This document shows, piece by piece, positions 30,948 to 41,521 of a DNA stretch of 64,000 nt. The notes under the pieces were generated by a model, which saw only the letters and a list, made by a program, of their open reading frames with translations, was not told the DNA's origin and made no database searches. Each line of letters begins with the position of its first letter. Positions within the stretch are counted from its first letter, which is position 1. Source of the DNA: Hexactinellida sp. DTS-2022 (lineage: Eukaryota; Porifera; Hexactinellida); contig JAPNXP010000008.1 in NCBI GenBank assembly GCA_028753945.1, forward strand, positions 310,001 through 374,000, read 5' to 3'. A program made the position numbers and the translations under genes.

Positions 30948-31689
30948 TTCCTTCTTTTCTTCCTTTCTATTAACTGAATTGAATTCTTTAGCTTTTATTT
31001 CTATCTATTTTCTACATGTTATACTGTGAAGTTTTCCTTTAGTCAAATCCCTTTCTGCGTGTTTGAATTGGTTTCTACATATGCTTTTACTGATTTTAGT
31101 CGCATTGATATTTAATCCTGAATATTCTTTTGGGTATAATTTATTTTTGACAATGGGCAAAATAGTTCCTCCATTATTACACTACAATTGTGTTTATATT
31201 TACTAATGAAATTACTTATATAGAGCTCAGCTCTAGTAGAGTTCAGTTTTTCAGTTTGTATATTCAGAGAAAGGTCAGTTTACCCAAACTTTGAAATTGA
31301 CCTTTAGAAAGTAAGCCTGGGCTTTTAGTATGGGAAAAAATCTGAACTCTTAGACAAAGCTCAGCTCTATATAAGTATTCTCTTTACTAATTAAGTTTGC
31401 AATAATCCATTGTCTATATACTACATCTATAATTATTTAATATGATAAAATTCCAAAAATAGTGAAGTTTTTTCAAAATTTCCAAAAGTAGTAAAGTTCT
31501 ACTGACACTCAAATATTATACTAGATCTTTCCGAATCTACTCAAGTTTTATAAATTAATTCCAATTCTCCTCAAGTTTTGTCGAAAAATTCAACATTTAC
31601 TCAAGTTTTCAATAAATTGATTAATTACATTCACAGATCTACTCAAGTTTTTGAAAGGCCATATTCGATCTATCTTTTATATTAAATCA
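30948..31689. repeat. Duplicated 3' flank of gene 8
   Basis: Aligns with 5564-6300 after gene 2, including the inverted-repeat element at 31214-31378 in the same place. Confidence 0.75.
31214..31378. mobile_element. Short inverted-repeat (MITE-like) element, copy 2
   Basis: Same ends as 5828-5996 (TATAGAGCTCAGCTCTA / GCTCAGCTCTATATA), with a few small indels. Confidence 0.65.
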
Positions 31690-32170
31690 CAATGTGTTTT
31701 GTTTGTTTGTTCAGAATTGTTTCAGGAACTGGAAGAGCTACATAATTTAATTCGGCAGGGGGTGTGAAAGACAGCGGCCAGCCTGATCACACGTTTGTCG
31801 ACATATGTTACTTTCCATGCGCGGCCAACGTCTGAAGCCACGCAAGCAGAGCCCCAGCTCGCTACAAATGCGCCACCCGCCGACCCATCCGCACCAGGCC
31901 GGAATATCGTCAGTGCTACTTGTCTTCCGTCCTACGGCACCCAGGCTATCGTTATCGCGCAGGGAATTCTTTTGTGGAATAGCTTTTTGCAGAAGTTCCA
32001 ATTTATTTTGTATATGATACATTGGTGTGTATTCTTCATAAGGGACGTTCTCACCTAGTACACCATATTATTTTGTTTATCCTGTTTCATTAATTCAGAA
32101 ATGACGTTTGTATAGGTTTTCTCGCGAGATTTGAATAATATGGGTATCTTGCATCAACTCCCTCTATTTC
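31690..32170 (+). repeat. GC-rich exon-like module, copy 3
   Basis: Starts after TTTGTTTGTTCAG like the other copies. The start of the module frame reads GVKDSGQPDH-type text here because of small changes (GTGTGAAAGACAGC), and the open part runs from 31795 (MSTYVTFHARPTSEATQAEP) to IVIAQGILLWN. The right edge GGTTTTCTCGCGAGATTTG matches copy 2. Product unknown. Confidence 0.55.
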
Positions 32171-32219
32171 CAGAGGTGCAATGGATGTCTCATATAATTT
32201 GATGATTTGCTTTGCCCAC

Positions 32220-32862
32220 AGCATGTTCCTCGGAGGCACTATCCTTTGGTGCTTGGTTGTTTAAAGTGGCTCCAAAAAGAAACGCTGTCGGCAAAGCTGT
32301 AATTTTAGATTTTGTCATGTCATCATCAATGTAAAGGTGTTTAGGACGGAAACGACCCTTAGCGTGTTGGAAGTTTCCTTTTAGCTCACTTTATTTCAGA
32401 GATATTCAAGTTTCATTGGAATATAATAGTTGATGTGTCATCATTTTCCAGTACATGTTGAGTGATCACTATACGCCAACCAATACTTTCGATATATCGA
32501 ATTCACAAAATTGTAAAAACACATTTTACTGACGATGTCATCATCACCTCAAGGTGTCAAGACCATTTGTAGAGGTGTTACGTGGCATATGGATAATTGA
32601 ATATTCATCACAAAAATAATTCAAAAATTTTAAGTTTGAATCCATTATTTATTGAATTAGTGGCCTTTGTTTAAATTTATACTTAATAGATAATACTGAT
32701 TTCCACAATTTGTGGCTGAATCTTGTTAATATCTTAGTATACATATTAATGTCTATAATATTATTGTGCAGTACTATACGTATATGCATAGTCGAGTCCA
32801 TTATTGTAATATAAGTTCAATCTATGTTTAGAAACTATCTCTGAATTATCCTAATTTGACTA
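32220..32862 (+). promoter_or_regulatory. Class 2 upstream region related to the hairpin array
   Basis: 32232-32600 contains GCATGTTCCTCGGAGGCACT, the same words as the array hairpin, then AACGACCCTTAG, GATGTCATCATCACCTCAAG and GTGTCAAGACCATTTGTAG. Class 2 flank and leader AAACTATCTCTGAATTATCC follow. It parallels 20500-21161. Confidence 0.7.
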
Positions 32863-34095
32863 ATGGCTACTGCTAATCCTTTGAGAGAAGATAACTACGA
32901 GTTAGAATTGAATCGAATGAGAGAGAAGATTAAAACTAAGTTTATTGAATTAATTGATTGCTTGAAAGCTAGAGAAAGTGAGCTGTTGAGAGAGTTGGAT
33001 ATTATTCTAGCTTCTTATCTCTCTTATAGAAGCGAATTGGATAAAATAAATGAAAAGATTTTAGCTCTCGATATATTAAAAACATTTCATCAAAATCAAA
33101 TTCAAACTTCTCCAATTAAGTCTATTCACGAAAACTTTATTTCGCAATTGAACACAGAGCTCAAATCAATTGAGACTCCCATAGAACCTAAAATGGTTAG
33201 TTTTGAGTGTGACAGCAACAAAATGTTAGCTGAATTGAACAAGTTGGGTAAGTTGGTAGACAAAGTGAGAAGTGGAATTTACTATAAAAGCAAGAAACAA
33301 CCTCTTGTGAGTGTTTGTAAGAAACGAAAGGGAATGGAACAACTTAACAGTCCACTTGGAGTAACAGTCGATAATAAAACGGGAAATATTTACATAGCAG
33401 ATCAAGATAATCACTGTGTAAAAGTATTCGATAGTACTGGCAAGTATTTGTTAAAATTTGGAGACAATGAAGGTGAAGGAAAGATGAACTTACCATTAAG
33501 CGTAGCTATTTGTGGAGGCAGGATTCTCATTTCACAAGGTAACCACTGTATTTTGAATTATCAACTCGATGGGAAGTTTATCTCTAAAATAGGTAATCTG
33601 GGAAATGCAAAATTGGAATTTGACTGGCCTAGTGGTCTAACTATTGATGAGTCTAATCATGGAAACATTTATGTTAGTGATCGTATTAATAATCGTATTC
33701 AGATACTCAATAGTGATTTCTCTTTCAAGTCTCAGTTTGGAAAGGAAACACTCAAACACCCTCGTGATGTTAAACTCTCCAAAGAATACATTTATGTTCT
33801 CGATGAATCTAATCCTTGTCTCCATCTCTACAGCTATAATCACATTCTACAGAAGAGTGTTATTTCTCGAGGCGAAGGAATGGAAGTTATTAATCCTTGG
33901 TTCTTCTTCATCGACCAAACTAATAATATTCTCATTTCAGATTACAATTCGAACTCTATTCATATTTTCAGCCCTCAATTCCAGAAGATTCATACAATAT
34001 CTACCTCTAACTATCCTACAGGTATTACAGTGGATAAAGAAGGAAGAGTCATTGTAGTTACTCAAGCTGTTAAGAACTGTCTACAGATATTTTGA
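32863..34095 (+). CDS. Coiled-coil/NHL-repeat protein, family A (gene 9)
   Basis: 410 codons, start MATANPLREDNYELELNRMR. The coil resembles gene 2 (LDILKTFHQNQIQTSPIKSI), with the private changes LDIILASYL and LDKINEK. The second blade (LPLSVAICGGRILISQ) and third blade (KFISKIGNLGNAKLEFDWPS) are of the type found in 1370 and 59712, whereas the fourth (ILNSDFSFKSQFG) and last (FSPQFQKIHTIST) are of the type in gene 2: a clear mosaic. One extra residue, H in DESNHGNIYVSD, comes from a 3-bp insertion. Its 3' flank is split at 34149 by the 5.6-kb insertion. Frame intact. Confidence 0.85.
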   Translation: MATANPLREDNYELELNRMREKIKTKFIELIDCLKARESELLRELDIILASYLSYRSELDKINEKILALDILKTFHQNQIQTSPIKSIHENFISQLNTELKSIETPIEPKMVSFECDSNKMLAELNKLGKLVDKVRSGIYYKSKKQPLVSVCKKRKGMEQLNSPLGVTVDNKTGNIYIADQDNHCVKVFDSTGKYLLKFGDNEGEGKMNLPLSVAICGGRILISQGNHCILNYQLDGKFISKIGNLGNAKLEFDWPSGLTIDESNHGNIYVSDRINNRIQILNSDFSFKSQFGKETLKHPRDVKLSKEYIYVLDESNPCLHLYSYNHILQKSVISRGEGMEVINPWFFFIDQTNNILISDYNSNSIHIFSPQFQKIHTISTSNYPTGITVDKEGRVIVVTQAVKNCLQIF

Positions 34096-34143
34096 TTCCT
34101 TTTTTCTTCCTTTCTATTAACTGGATTGAATTCTTTAGCTTGT

Positions 34144-34149
34144 AGGTCT
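34144..34149. repeat. 6-bp target duplication AGGTCT (left)
   Basis: AGGTCT recurs at 39790-39795 immediately right of the inverted terminus CGAAAC. A 4-bp reading (GGTC, with TGTTTCG ends) is also possible. Confidence 0.55.
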
Positions 34150-34297
34150 GTTTCGTAAAAATATGTCAAGTCGTAAAAATATGTCCAAGTATAAATATGG
34201 ACAGTATTTTACAAAACCATGGATTAGCTGTAAAAATATGTCCAATCCATATATTTAATTAAAAGTACATACAACATGTAATAAAAGTACATACAAC

Positions 34298-34745
34298 CAT
34301 AGGCGGCGGAACCAAGGGGGCTACGCGCCTGAAGTTATTTTTGGGGGCTTAGCCCCCCTAAAGTTCAGGCTTGTGCAAGATTATATGTCAAGCACTGTGA
34401 TAATCTTCAATCTTGTTTAATTTTTCCCTGCCTGAAAGGAATTTTTGTATTTACACCTCATATCCAGAAATGCTGTTCATTGCCTTTGAAACTTGCCCTA
34501 ATTATATTTCCACTTTAAATAGCTAATTCACTTTATGCCTTACTATTACTATTTTTTGTCTGTCTTTTGACCTTGCTAATAGTTTTTTTAGTTTTATATT
34601 AAATAGAGTCTGAACTGGTCGTTATGTTTATTATGGAAATAAATACTTTTGAGGAGCCAATGCCCTTCAAATCACTAACATTACCTATAATTTTCCTGTT
34701 ACTATTTTCAGCCCCCCTAAAAACAATTTCATCCCGCCGCCACTG
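34298..34745. mobile_element. hAT-like MITE with 8-bp duplication CATACAAC
   Basis: Ends CATAGGCGGCGGAACC and CCCGCCGCCACTG; CATACAAC flanks both sides (34290-34297, 34746-34753). The interior carries GGGGGCTTAGCCCCCCTAAA. 448 bp, non-coding. Confidence 0.85.
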
Positions 34746-34763
34746 CATACAACATGTAATATA

Positions 34764-36786
34764 AAGCCCACCATACACGATGCAACTGTTGCATCGTGTA
34801 TGTTAAATTTCCATGCAACAAAGTTGCATACAACATTGTTGCATCGTGTATGTTGGAATGTTGCACGCAATATTGTTGCATGCAACATGTTGCATGGAAA
34901 TTGGACATGTTCAATTTTCTGGCAACATTGTTGTAGGAAAATATGGAAATCCAGTACACATTTTCAGATTATTTTCGTTTGAATATTTCACCTACTCAAA
35001 ACAATTGAAAAATTCACATGTTCTTTCTAGTGTACCTATTTAATCTACTACTTACTTTATCAGTACCCTTAATCGAGCCACCTATGATGCGAACACAAAT
35101 GTATATATTATAATTTTGAGCACGGTTTTAAAACCACTGATCGAATTGCTGCATATTATTTTCCTAGAAATACTACACATCTTAAATTATCCACGTTAAC
35201 GACGTTTTTTGATTTTTGAATGAATCTAGAAAATATGGATTAAACACTTTGGGATTGCACATACACGTATACTAACCATTGTATTTCTAAGATCCGGGTA
35301 AATTCTAGTTATGGGCAGCCTCGGGACGACAGTGACCGAATAAGGGAGGTTTGGATGTATATGTAAATATAATAATAGTACAGCATTTTGTACGCCTTAC
35401 ACCAGAGTCCCAAGGCGTTTACAAGGTAGAGAATATCAAAAAGTCCTAAGATACACAAAAAAGTAAATAAGTAAATATTACAAAGATGGAGATTAGGAAT
35501 AGCATAAGTTGAACAGGTGAGTTTTGATATGTTTTTTGAAAATTTCAACCGAGCCCGCATTTCTGATAGTGGTTGGGATGGAATTCCATAAATGCGGGGA
35601 AGAAAACGAGAAGATTCGGGTTCCATAGTACTTTGTCCGATAACTAGGTTGTCTTAATAAGCCAGATGATGTTGATCTAAGGTGATAGCGAGATTCAGAA
35701 AGATTAATCAGGTTGGTTAGATATGTCGGACAGAAACCATTAAGGATTCTATAGTTAGTAAGTAATATTTTATAGTCAATGCGAGCCTTCACAGGCAGCC
35801 AGTGTAGGCTTTTAAGAATAGGTGTTATGTGATCATACTTTTTAGATCCGTGGATTAAACGTGCAGCTGTATTTTGGATACTTTGCAATCTGTGTAGCTC
35901 TCGCACCGGTAAGCCAACAAATAGTGCATTACAATAGTCCAGCCGACAGGAGATAAATGCATGAACCAATCTTTCTAAGGTGAATCTGTCAAGGTAGGCG
36001 CGAAGGGCACCTAACCTATATAGAGATAGTGATGCAGTCTTGCAAATCTTATTTATATGAGGTTTCAATGACATATGCTTATCCCAGATGACTCCTAGGT
36101 TTAGAACATTGTCCACAGGGTGAAGGACAGATGGTCCAAATTTTATAGGAAAATAAACTGGGGAAATACGAGATCGAGGTGAGAAATAAATTATATTAGT
36201 CTTCGAAGGGTTGCAGACAAGTTTGTTTTCACTGAACCAAACAATGAGATCAGACAGACACGATTCCAGTAGCAGTACAGGTTCAGCAGTGTTAGAAGGT
36301 GATAATGATAGATATATCTGGGCATCGTCAGCGTAAAATAAGATGGAAAGAGCGTGAGCATGAGCTAGATCTTCTATAGGGGAAATATATAGATTGAAGA
36401 GAAGAGGGCCTAATATAGAACCTTGAGGGACGCCCGACTTAACTGGTTGTGGATTGGAGAGGATACCGTTAATGCTAACAACCTCACTTCTTTGGGAGAA
36501 ATAAGACTTTATCCAGGAAAGAACTTTGCCAGTAAGACCAAAACGTGAGTGAAGGCGCTCGAAAAGACAAATCCATTGGGATTATTCGTATAGACTGATT
36601 TAAAATAATATTTTTACCATGTGTAATAGAGCAATTTCCAATCAACAATGTTGCACGAAAATAAATGTTGCATGCAACTTGTTGCAACGAAAATTGTGTT
36701 GCATGCAACATATTGCTTGCAACATTGTTGCACCATGTATGTTATCTTGTTGTATGCAACTTTGTTGCATCATGTATGGTGGGCTT
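34764..36786. mobile_element. TIR element with GTTGCAT-rich ends
   Basis: Ends AAGCCCACCATACACGATGC and GCATCATGTATGGTGGGCTT are inverted. Both arms (34764-34935, 36635-36786) consist of imperfect repeats of GTTGCAT/ATGCAAC and CGTGTATGTT. A TAA at each edge could be a 3-bp target duplication, as in Harbinger-type elements, but this is weak. An L2-like retroelement is inserted in the middle. Confidence 0.65.
35360..36565 (-). pseudogene. 5'-truncated L2/CR1-type non-LTR retrotransposon
   Basis: On the minus strand an open frame runs without stops from about 36565 to 35493. It reads SGVPQGSILGPLLFNLYISP, then FYADDAQIYL (the YADD catalytic box at about 36330), then LDYCNALFVGLPVRELHRLQ, AARLI, HITPILKSLHWLPVKARI and the usual end FKKHIKTHLFNLCYS. 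That is the second half of a reverse transcriptase plus the conserved C-terminal tail. The 3' region contains TTGTAAACGCCTTGGGACTC, resembling the L2/CR1 3' end, and an ATT-rich tail near 35360. The endonuclease and first half of the reverse transcriptase are absent, as expected for incomplete reverse transcription. Confidence 0.85.
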
Positions 36787-36891
36787 AAAAGTACATGCCA
36801 CATATTAAGTAAGCTGTCAGACGAATCTTAAATTTTTAACATCTCTCGAATTTTAAGCTCAGTTATACCCAGGTATTTGATAAAATGTATA

Positions 36892-37053
36892 CAGTTAACT
36901 ATCGTTATAACAAAGTGCTTGGCACATGTAAATTCCTTCGTTATAACGGATATTCGTTAAGCTGATTAAGCGGATAATAATTAATGTATTTAGTGCTCTG
37001 GGGGTAAAGTCCCATTTTGTTATATCCGATTTTGTTATATCGGGAGTTCACTG
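36892..37053. mobile_element. Pogo-like MITE with TA duplication
   Basis: Starts CAGTTAACTATCGTTATAAC after TA and ends GTTATATCGGGAGTTCACTG before TA. 162 bp; no ORF. Confidence 0.75.
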
Positions 37054-37129
37054 TATTATAGCTAATATGCTCCGCTTAATTTTAATTGGGCGATCATTGG
37101 TTGTTGGTCTCCCACTTATGGTGAATCGG

Positions 37130-38290
37130 CTCAGTGGCGTAGGGAGGGGGGGGGGGGGGGTCCTGGGGGTCCTAGGACCCCCCAAATCTGTCAGACTGAT
37201 TTTTTTTCATTATCAATAAAAAACAGAGGACTACTCATGTTTCAAAAAAACATACATAGGGTCAATCAATTTTTATTTTGTAAATTGAATTACATATAGC
37301 CGTTGAATAAACATACAAATATGCCAAGCGATACCCTACTAGGTTTATGGAAATGTTATTTAGTGTTTTTTTTTGTTAATGGGTAGAGATTACTGCAATA
37401 GAATTCCCGTTCCGCAAATCGGTCTTTTGTTAAAGTAATTTTTTTAAATCGCTGGGAACGATGCCCTCAGACCCCCTTATTGGCTCGCTTCACTCACTCA
37501 GGACCCCCAGGGACGTCGCCACGGGGGGGGGCATAGGGGGGCAATGCCCCACCTGGTAGGAATTCTCGCCCCGGAGCAATGCCCCCCCTGGAAAAATATA
37601 TTGAACTATTTAATTCTCTGATTCATTGATGCTATTGAATTCAATTTAATGAGTTCACATTTTCCAATCCATTTGAGTCATACCTGTACGAGGCTCCAAT
37701 TTTCCCCTGTACATTGGTCAAGATGCCTAGACACCTCAAAAAATTTTCTTTATGCTAGTTAATAATTATCTATTGAGAAAACATAAATAACCATGAAATC
37801 ATAGGCGTCGTAAACCACCCGGGCACCCGGACATGTCCGGGCGGTCCAGAGGAGCTACCCGGAGTTACCCGGAGTCCGGGTAAACTCCGGGTAAAAGTAA
37901 AGTGGGAAACCCAAAAGGTTTTTCTCGCTCGCCATGCTCGCTCGTCTGGGGAATTGCTTTACTAAGAGGAATTACACTAAGACTAGGCATTTATGTTGTC
38001 AATTCAGACAGCATGGCAAGAAATACAATAATGCTATTTATATTTATTAAGGTTGACCTAAATCAAATTAATCTCTTAGGAAATGACTCACAATCAGTAA
38101 TATTGTCCAAACTAAAAACCCTGTACGCCTGTACAGAACAGCAAAAATAGTTAAAATCCCAGTACAGTCGGCAATTATTAATGATAATAATGATACCTTA
38201 ATGATACCTAGAAGTAGTTCGAATTACGGCCCAGGATTTTATTGGCCGGGAGGCCCGAAGAGCCAACCTTCATTTCAATCTGATATGTAA
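37130..38290. other. GC-rich element debris with homopolymer G runs
   Basis: Several hAT-like openings (CAGTGGCGTAGGGAGG at about 37133; CAGGGACGTCGCCACGG at about 37509; ATAGGCGTCGTAAACCACCC at about 37802) occur without convincing partners, plus CCCGGAGTTACCCGGAGTCC repeats near 37855 and a pair GGACCCCC/GGGGGTCC near 37165. A G run of at least 14 lies at 37146-37160. No gene is supported. Confidence 0.4.
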
Positions 38291-38350
38291 TGTCGCATTG
38301 AAAAATGTGATACAAATTTAGGAACTGGGTATTATCCGAGTGTTTGTGAT

Positions 38351-38761
38351 CCGGTGTAGCAGCTCAGATTAACCCATACCAGTCTATACCCGGGTATAAT
38401 CTGTCCTAGCCCAGATTAGACCCCCAAAGGTGTATATTTTGGCTATCCCACTTAATATCCGGGGTATAATCTAGGCTAGGACAGATTATACCCGAGTATA
38501 TTCAAGGAGGGAGGGGGGGGGGTCAGGCACGTAGCTAGAGTATGTAATTCAGGGGGGCAAGTTTTATTGGGGGGGCAAGTGCAGGGAGTCGGGGGGGCAA
38601 GGGTGGACGAATCACTCTATTTACTATAACGAACACTTCCTAGGTTCTCTTGGGAGGGGGGGCGAGAAGTACTTTGGGGGGGGGGGGCAGTCGCCCCCCC
38701 TCGCCCCCCCGTAGCTACGTGCCTGGGGGGGTATATACTATAATCTGGGTTGTTACACCGG
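38351..38761. mobile_element. Inverted-repeat element with CCGGTGTAGCA ends
   Basis: Ends CCGGTGTAGCAGCTCAGATT and ATCTGGGTTGTTACACCGG are inverted, with inner pairs such as ATACCCGGGTATAATCTG. It is split by the hAT-like element at 38524-38725. Confidence 0.65.
38524..38725. mobile_element. hAT-like MITE in a G run
   Basis: Ends CAGGCACGTAGCTAG and GTAGCTACGTGCCTG are inverted. Flanks read GGGGGGT on both sides, consistent with a 7-8-bp duplication but uninformative inside a homopolymer. Rich in G and C runs. Confidence 0.7.
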
Positions 38762-39288
38762 TTTCACCACTAATGTAAAGTACATACTACGTACATTGAA
38801 ATAGTTTGGTAGCCAGCTAAAGCCACCCAAATTGTAATCTGTTGGATATAAACACCTTTTTAACTTTTCATCTACATACCTAACATGTACAAAAACATAT
38901 ACGACGGCTTACCTCCGTTCATTATGCCAAAAATTAAAGGTTTCAAGGTTTAAACTTCAATGCTTTACAAATACTGCATTTGAATCTCTTATCATCAAAA
39001 TTTCATAAAACAGACATAAAAATGTTGACTGAAGTTGTCTCAATAACAATAATCACTCATCAAATGGTCTCCTGCCAGCTGCAGCACCTGGACTCCTAGA
39101 ATAAACTTTCATATTCTTAGGGCGAACATTTCTTTGTTCTTTTTCCTACATGTTGCAGAGCTTTTTTATTTCTCTGCCAATTTCTATAACTTAATTAAGT
39201 TAACTCAGTTTCAACATTCAACATTTTTTCTCCTAAAATCTCTTGAGATATCCACCTTTTTCCATATTTTCAACTTATTATTATACTA
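38762..39288. other. Interior of the composite insertion, nothing recognised
   Basis: AT-rich sequence with no convincing ORF, inverted repeat or duplicated segment seen. 39289-39430 resembles the left end of the MITE at 26391-26586. Confidence 0.3.
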
Positions 39289-39452
39289 CAGTTAAGGTCT
39301 GCTTATTGTAAACAACTTTTCGTCTGCTTAATATAAAGTTTTTTATTATCTTAGTGTTATGCATTATTGTATTCTCTGTAGAAAAGAGGACCCTAAGGAA
39401 GATCACTTCATTTAGACTTTCGTTTCAAAATAAAGTGCAGTGTTTCTAGGTA

Positions 39453-39622
39453 CAGTAGAACCTCGTTAGCACGAAGAGCAGGGGACCGTCAAAATGTGTT
39501 CGCCTTATCCGGAATTCGTATTAATCAATATAATTTGTATTGAAAAAGCATTCAAGGGGACTGAAATATGTTCGTGTTAACCCAGTACTACTAAAGTATT
39601 AACCAGTTACGAGGTTCTACTG
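39453..39622. mobile_element. Pogo/Tigger-like MITE with TA duplication
   Basis: CAGTAGAACCTCGTTAGCAC after TA (39451-39452) and ACGAGGTTCTACTG before TA (39623-39624). The ends resemble the TIR left at 13843. 170 bp. Confidence 0.85.
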
Positions 39623-39789
39623 TACTTTATATTCCATGTTGTATGTACTTTTATTACATGTTCAGTTGTATGTACTTTTAATTAAATATATGGATTGGAC
39701 ATATTTTACAACTGGACATATTTTTACAGCATATCCATGGTTTTGTAAAATACTGTCCATATTTATACTTGGACATATTTTAACGAAAC

Positions 39790-40250
39790 AGGTCTATCTA
39801 TTTTCTACATGTTGTACTGTGAAGTTTTCCTTTAGTATAATCCCTTTCTGCGTGTTTAAATTGGTTTCTACATATGCTTTACTGATTTTAGTCGCATTGA
39901 TATTTAATCGTGAATATTCTTTTGGGTACAATTTATTTTTGACAATTTTATAAAAAGTTCCTCCATTTTTACACTACAACTGTGTTTAGATTTACTAATT
40001 AAGTTTGCAATATTCCATTGTCTATACATACTACGTGTATAATAATTATATGATAAAATTAAAAATTTCCAAAATATTCCCTAACTTTTACTGACACTCA
40101 AAAGTCTCAAATAGTAAAATAGATCTTTCCGAATTTACTCAAGTCTTATAAATTAATTCCAATTCACCTCAAGTTTTGTCGAAAATTCCACATTTACTCA
40201 AGTTTTCAATAAATTGTTAATACACAGCAATCAAGCATGAGTGTTTTAAT
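39790..40250. other. Resumed 3' flank of the 32863 gene
   Basis: Standard family flank continues (CTTTCTGCGTGTTTAAATTGG, TAGTCGCATTGATATTTAATC) to TTTTCAATAAATTG at about 40215, then breaks into GC-rich sequence. Confidence 0.7.
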
Positions 40251-40264
40251 TAGAATCTATGGCA

Positions 40265-40906
40265 GTTGACACGAGTATGGCCCCCCTGGTGCCCGGGCCG
40301 CGGACCCCTACGCGCTCTATCCGGAGCTGAGCTATGAGCCCAGCTGCGAGCACAGGGGTTCCTCTGGCGGGCGGGCTACCAGCGGGCCTCGGACTCAGGG
40401 GGCAGGTACACCTCCGAGTACCAGCGGCAGTTCCAGCCCATCAACGCGGAGGGACAGAAGGAATTAGATAACTCTAGAAAGGAGACACGGGAGCGGGCCC
40501 CTGTAGCGGACATGAGGGAGATGTTGAGAGTGACCAGTGGATACATTAGGCGGACAGAAGCGGTCTGCTAAGAAGAGCGAGAAGAGAACTGCCAAGCGTC
40601 CGAGGAAATACCGGGCCGCTCCCTTCCCCCACTCCGAGTACTACCAGGCTCAGTTCCATGCCTGGGACCGTCTCATGAAGCAGAAAGAGAACGCCAGCTG
40701 TTCCCCTGTCCGAGAAATACATAAACAGACCCCTCTCCCCCTGACCATAGCGGTCCCGCTGGAGCAGCGAGACAGTTCCAACTTATCGCTCCCGACCTCT
40801 GACGTCACGGAGAGCCCCAGTCCCTGGTACCAGATGCACGCAGGTCTGTCTGTCGGCCCCGCGCGATCAGAAGTCAGCTGTCGACCAGCTGGGCGGGTCC
40901 CTCACT
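40265..40906 (+). pseudogene. GC-rich gene fragment with SEYxxxF motifs (MDM1- or SAXO-like?)
   Basis: This block differs sharply in composition from everything around it. One frame reads GRYTSEYQRQFQPINAEGQ up to TSGYIRRTEAVC-stop at about 40564; another frame, open from 40537 to 40908, reads KRPRKYRAAPFPHSEYYQAQ FHAWDRLMKQKEN. Both contain the SEYxxxF pattern seen in microtubule-associated MDM1 and SAXO-type proteins. The apparent frame change at about 40545 suggests a pseudogene or a missed splice. The identity is a guess from the motif alone. Confidence 0.35.
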
Positions 40907-40920
40907 AAACAGAGTCCGCC

Positions 40921-41104
40921 CTAATTTATCTGTAAAAGTTAATATATTTTGAGAATTTACTCTAAATTGGTTGGCACAACTTTCGACATTCTTAAAAATA
41001 GCGTTGAAATTTGTAAACGAGGTTTCCAGTGCTTCCAAACGTTCACGCATTCGAGACTCAAGCCTACACTTTACATTATCTTAGCACTAAGTTTTAGAAC
41101 TTAG
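40921..41104. other. Spacer between two gene fragments
   Basis: AT-rich. AAGTTTTAGAACTTAGTGC near 41088 forms a small hairpin with GCACTAAGTTTTAG-type sequence. No gene. Confidence 0.3.
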
Positions 41105-41521
41105 TGCAAAGACTCAGTTGGAAGAACTCCTGCGACTCCTCGCTGAGATTGCTGCGGCGCAGGGACTCCGCTACCAGCCAGTAGGCTACGCCCGTGTCCG
41201 TCTGGTAGAAACCCGGGATTTCGTCAGGAGACAGACCCGTGTTATCCAGGAGGACGTGCTGCACAGAGGCGTACTCCTTCTGCTCCAGGTAGCAGCGAGC
41301 CAGCAGCAGTCGGACTTAGGGGTGGGGCGAACGACTTTCTCGAGGCAATGCATAGCGCGTGTTAACTGGCCGTCTCGGTAATAGGAGGTGGCCAGAAGGA
41401 AGGCGCTCTCCTCCGAGGCGACCTCTGCGTAGAGGCGCTCCGATTGAAACACTGCATCCTCTATGCAGTAGTTCTCTAGGAGATGCCATATAGCGGCTGA
41501 TAAAGGATAACCTGATGGCAT
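41105..41521 (-). pseudogene. N-terminal fragment of CDC27/APC3 (anaphase-promoting complex subunit 3)
   Basis: From an ATG at 41521 on the minus strand, the text reads AAIWHLLENYCIEDAVFQSE, RLYAEVASEESAFLLATSYY and RDGQLTRAMHCLE, matching the first TPR helices of CDC27, a scaffold of the APC/C ubiquitin ligase. At about 41322 the frame slips by one base: the following sequence reads LLLARCYLEQKEYAS and then IPGFYQTDTGVAYWLVAESL in the next frame. Homology stops at about 41105, after ~140 of the ~800 residues usual for the family. It is therefore a 5' gene fragment with a frameshift, most simply a pseudogene left by duplication or capture. High GC and codon bias unlike neighbours support an origin elsewhere in the genome. 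Confidence 0.75.

Larger units (their letters stand above)
34150..39789. mobile_element. Composite 5.6-kb insertion with GTTTCGT ends
   Basis: Left end GTTTCGTAAAAATATG and right end CATATTTTAACGAAAC are inverted, and the arms share ~140 bp (AAGTATAAATATGGACAGTA; TTAATTAAAAGTACATACAA). The insertion splits the family 3' flank: CTTGTAGG|TCT resumes at 39790 with TCTATCTATTTTCTACATG. No transposase of its own was recognised; the interior is filled by other elements (34298-34745, 34764-36786 with an L2-like retroelement, 36892-37053, 38351-38761, 39453-39622 and GC-rich scraps). It may be a non-autonomous TIR element that accumulated insertions. Confidence 0.8.

Noticed and set aside
34685..35043. 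Overlapping small ORFs on both strands with H/A/T/C-rich repeats
   Set aside because: They are translations of the GTTGCAT repeats in the arm of the 34764-36786 element.
37902..38150. 82-codon ORF in GC-rich debris
   Set aside because: It crosses from element debris into AT-rich sequence and shows no domain or conserved text.
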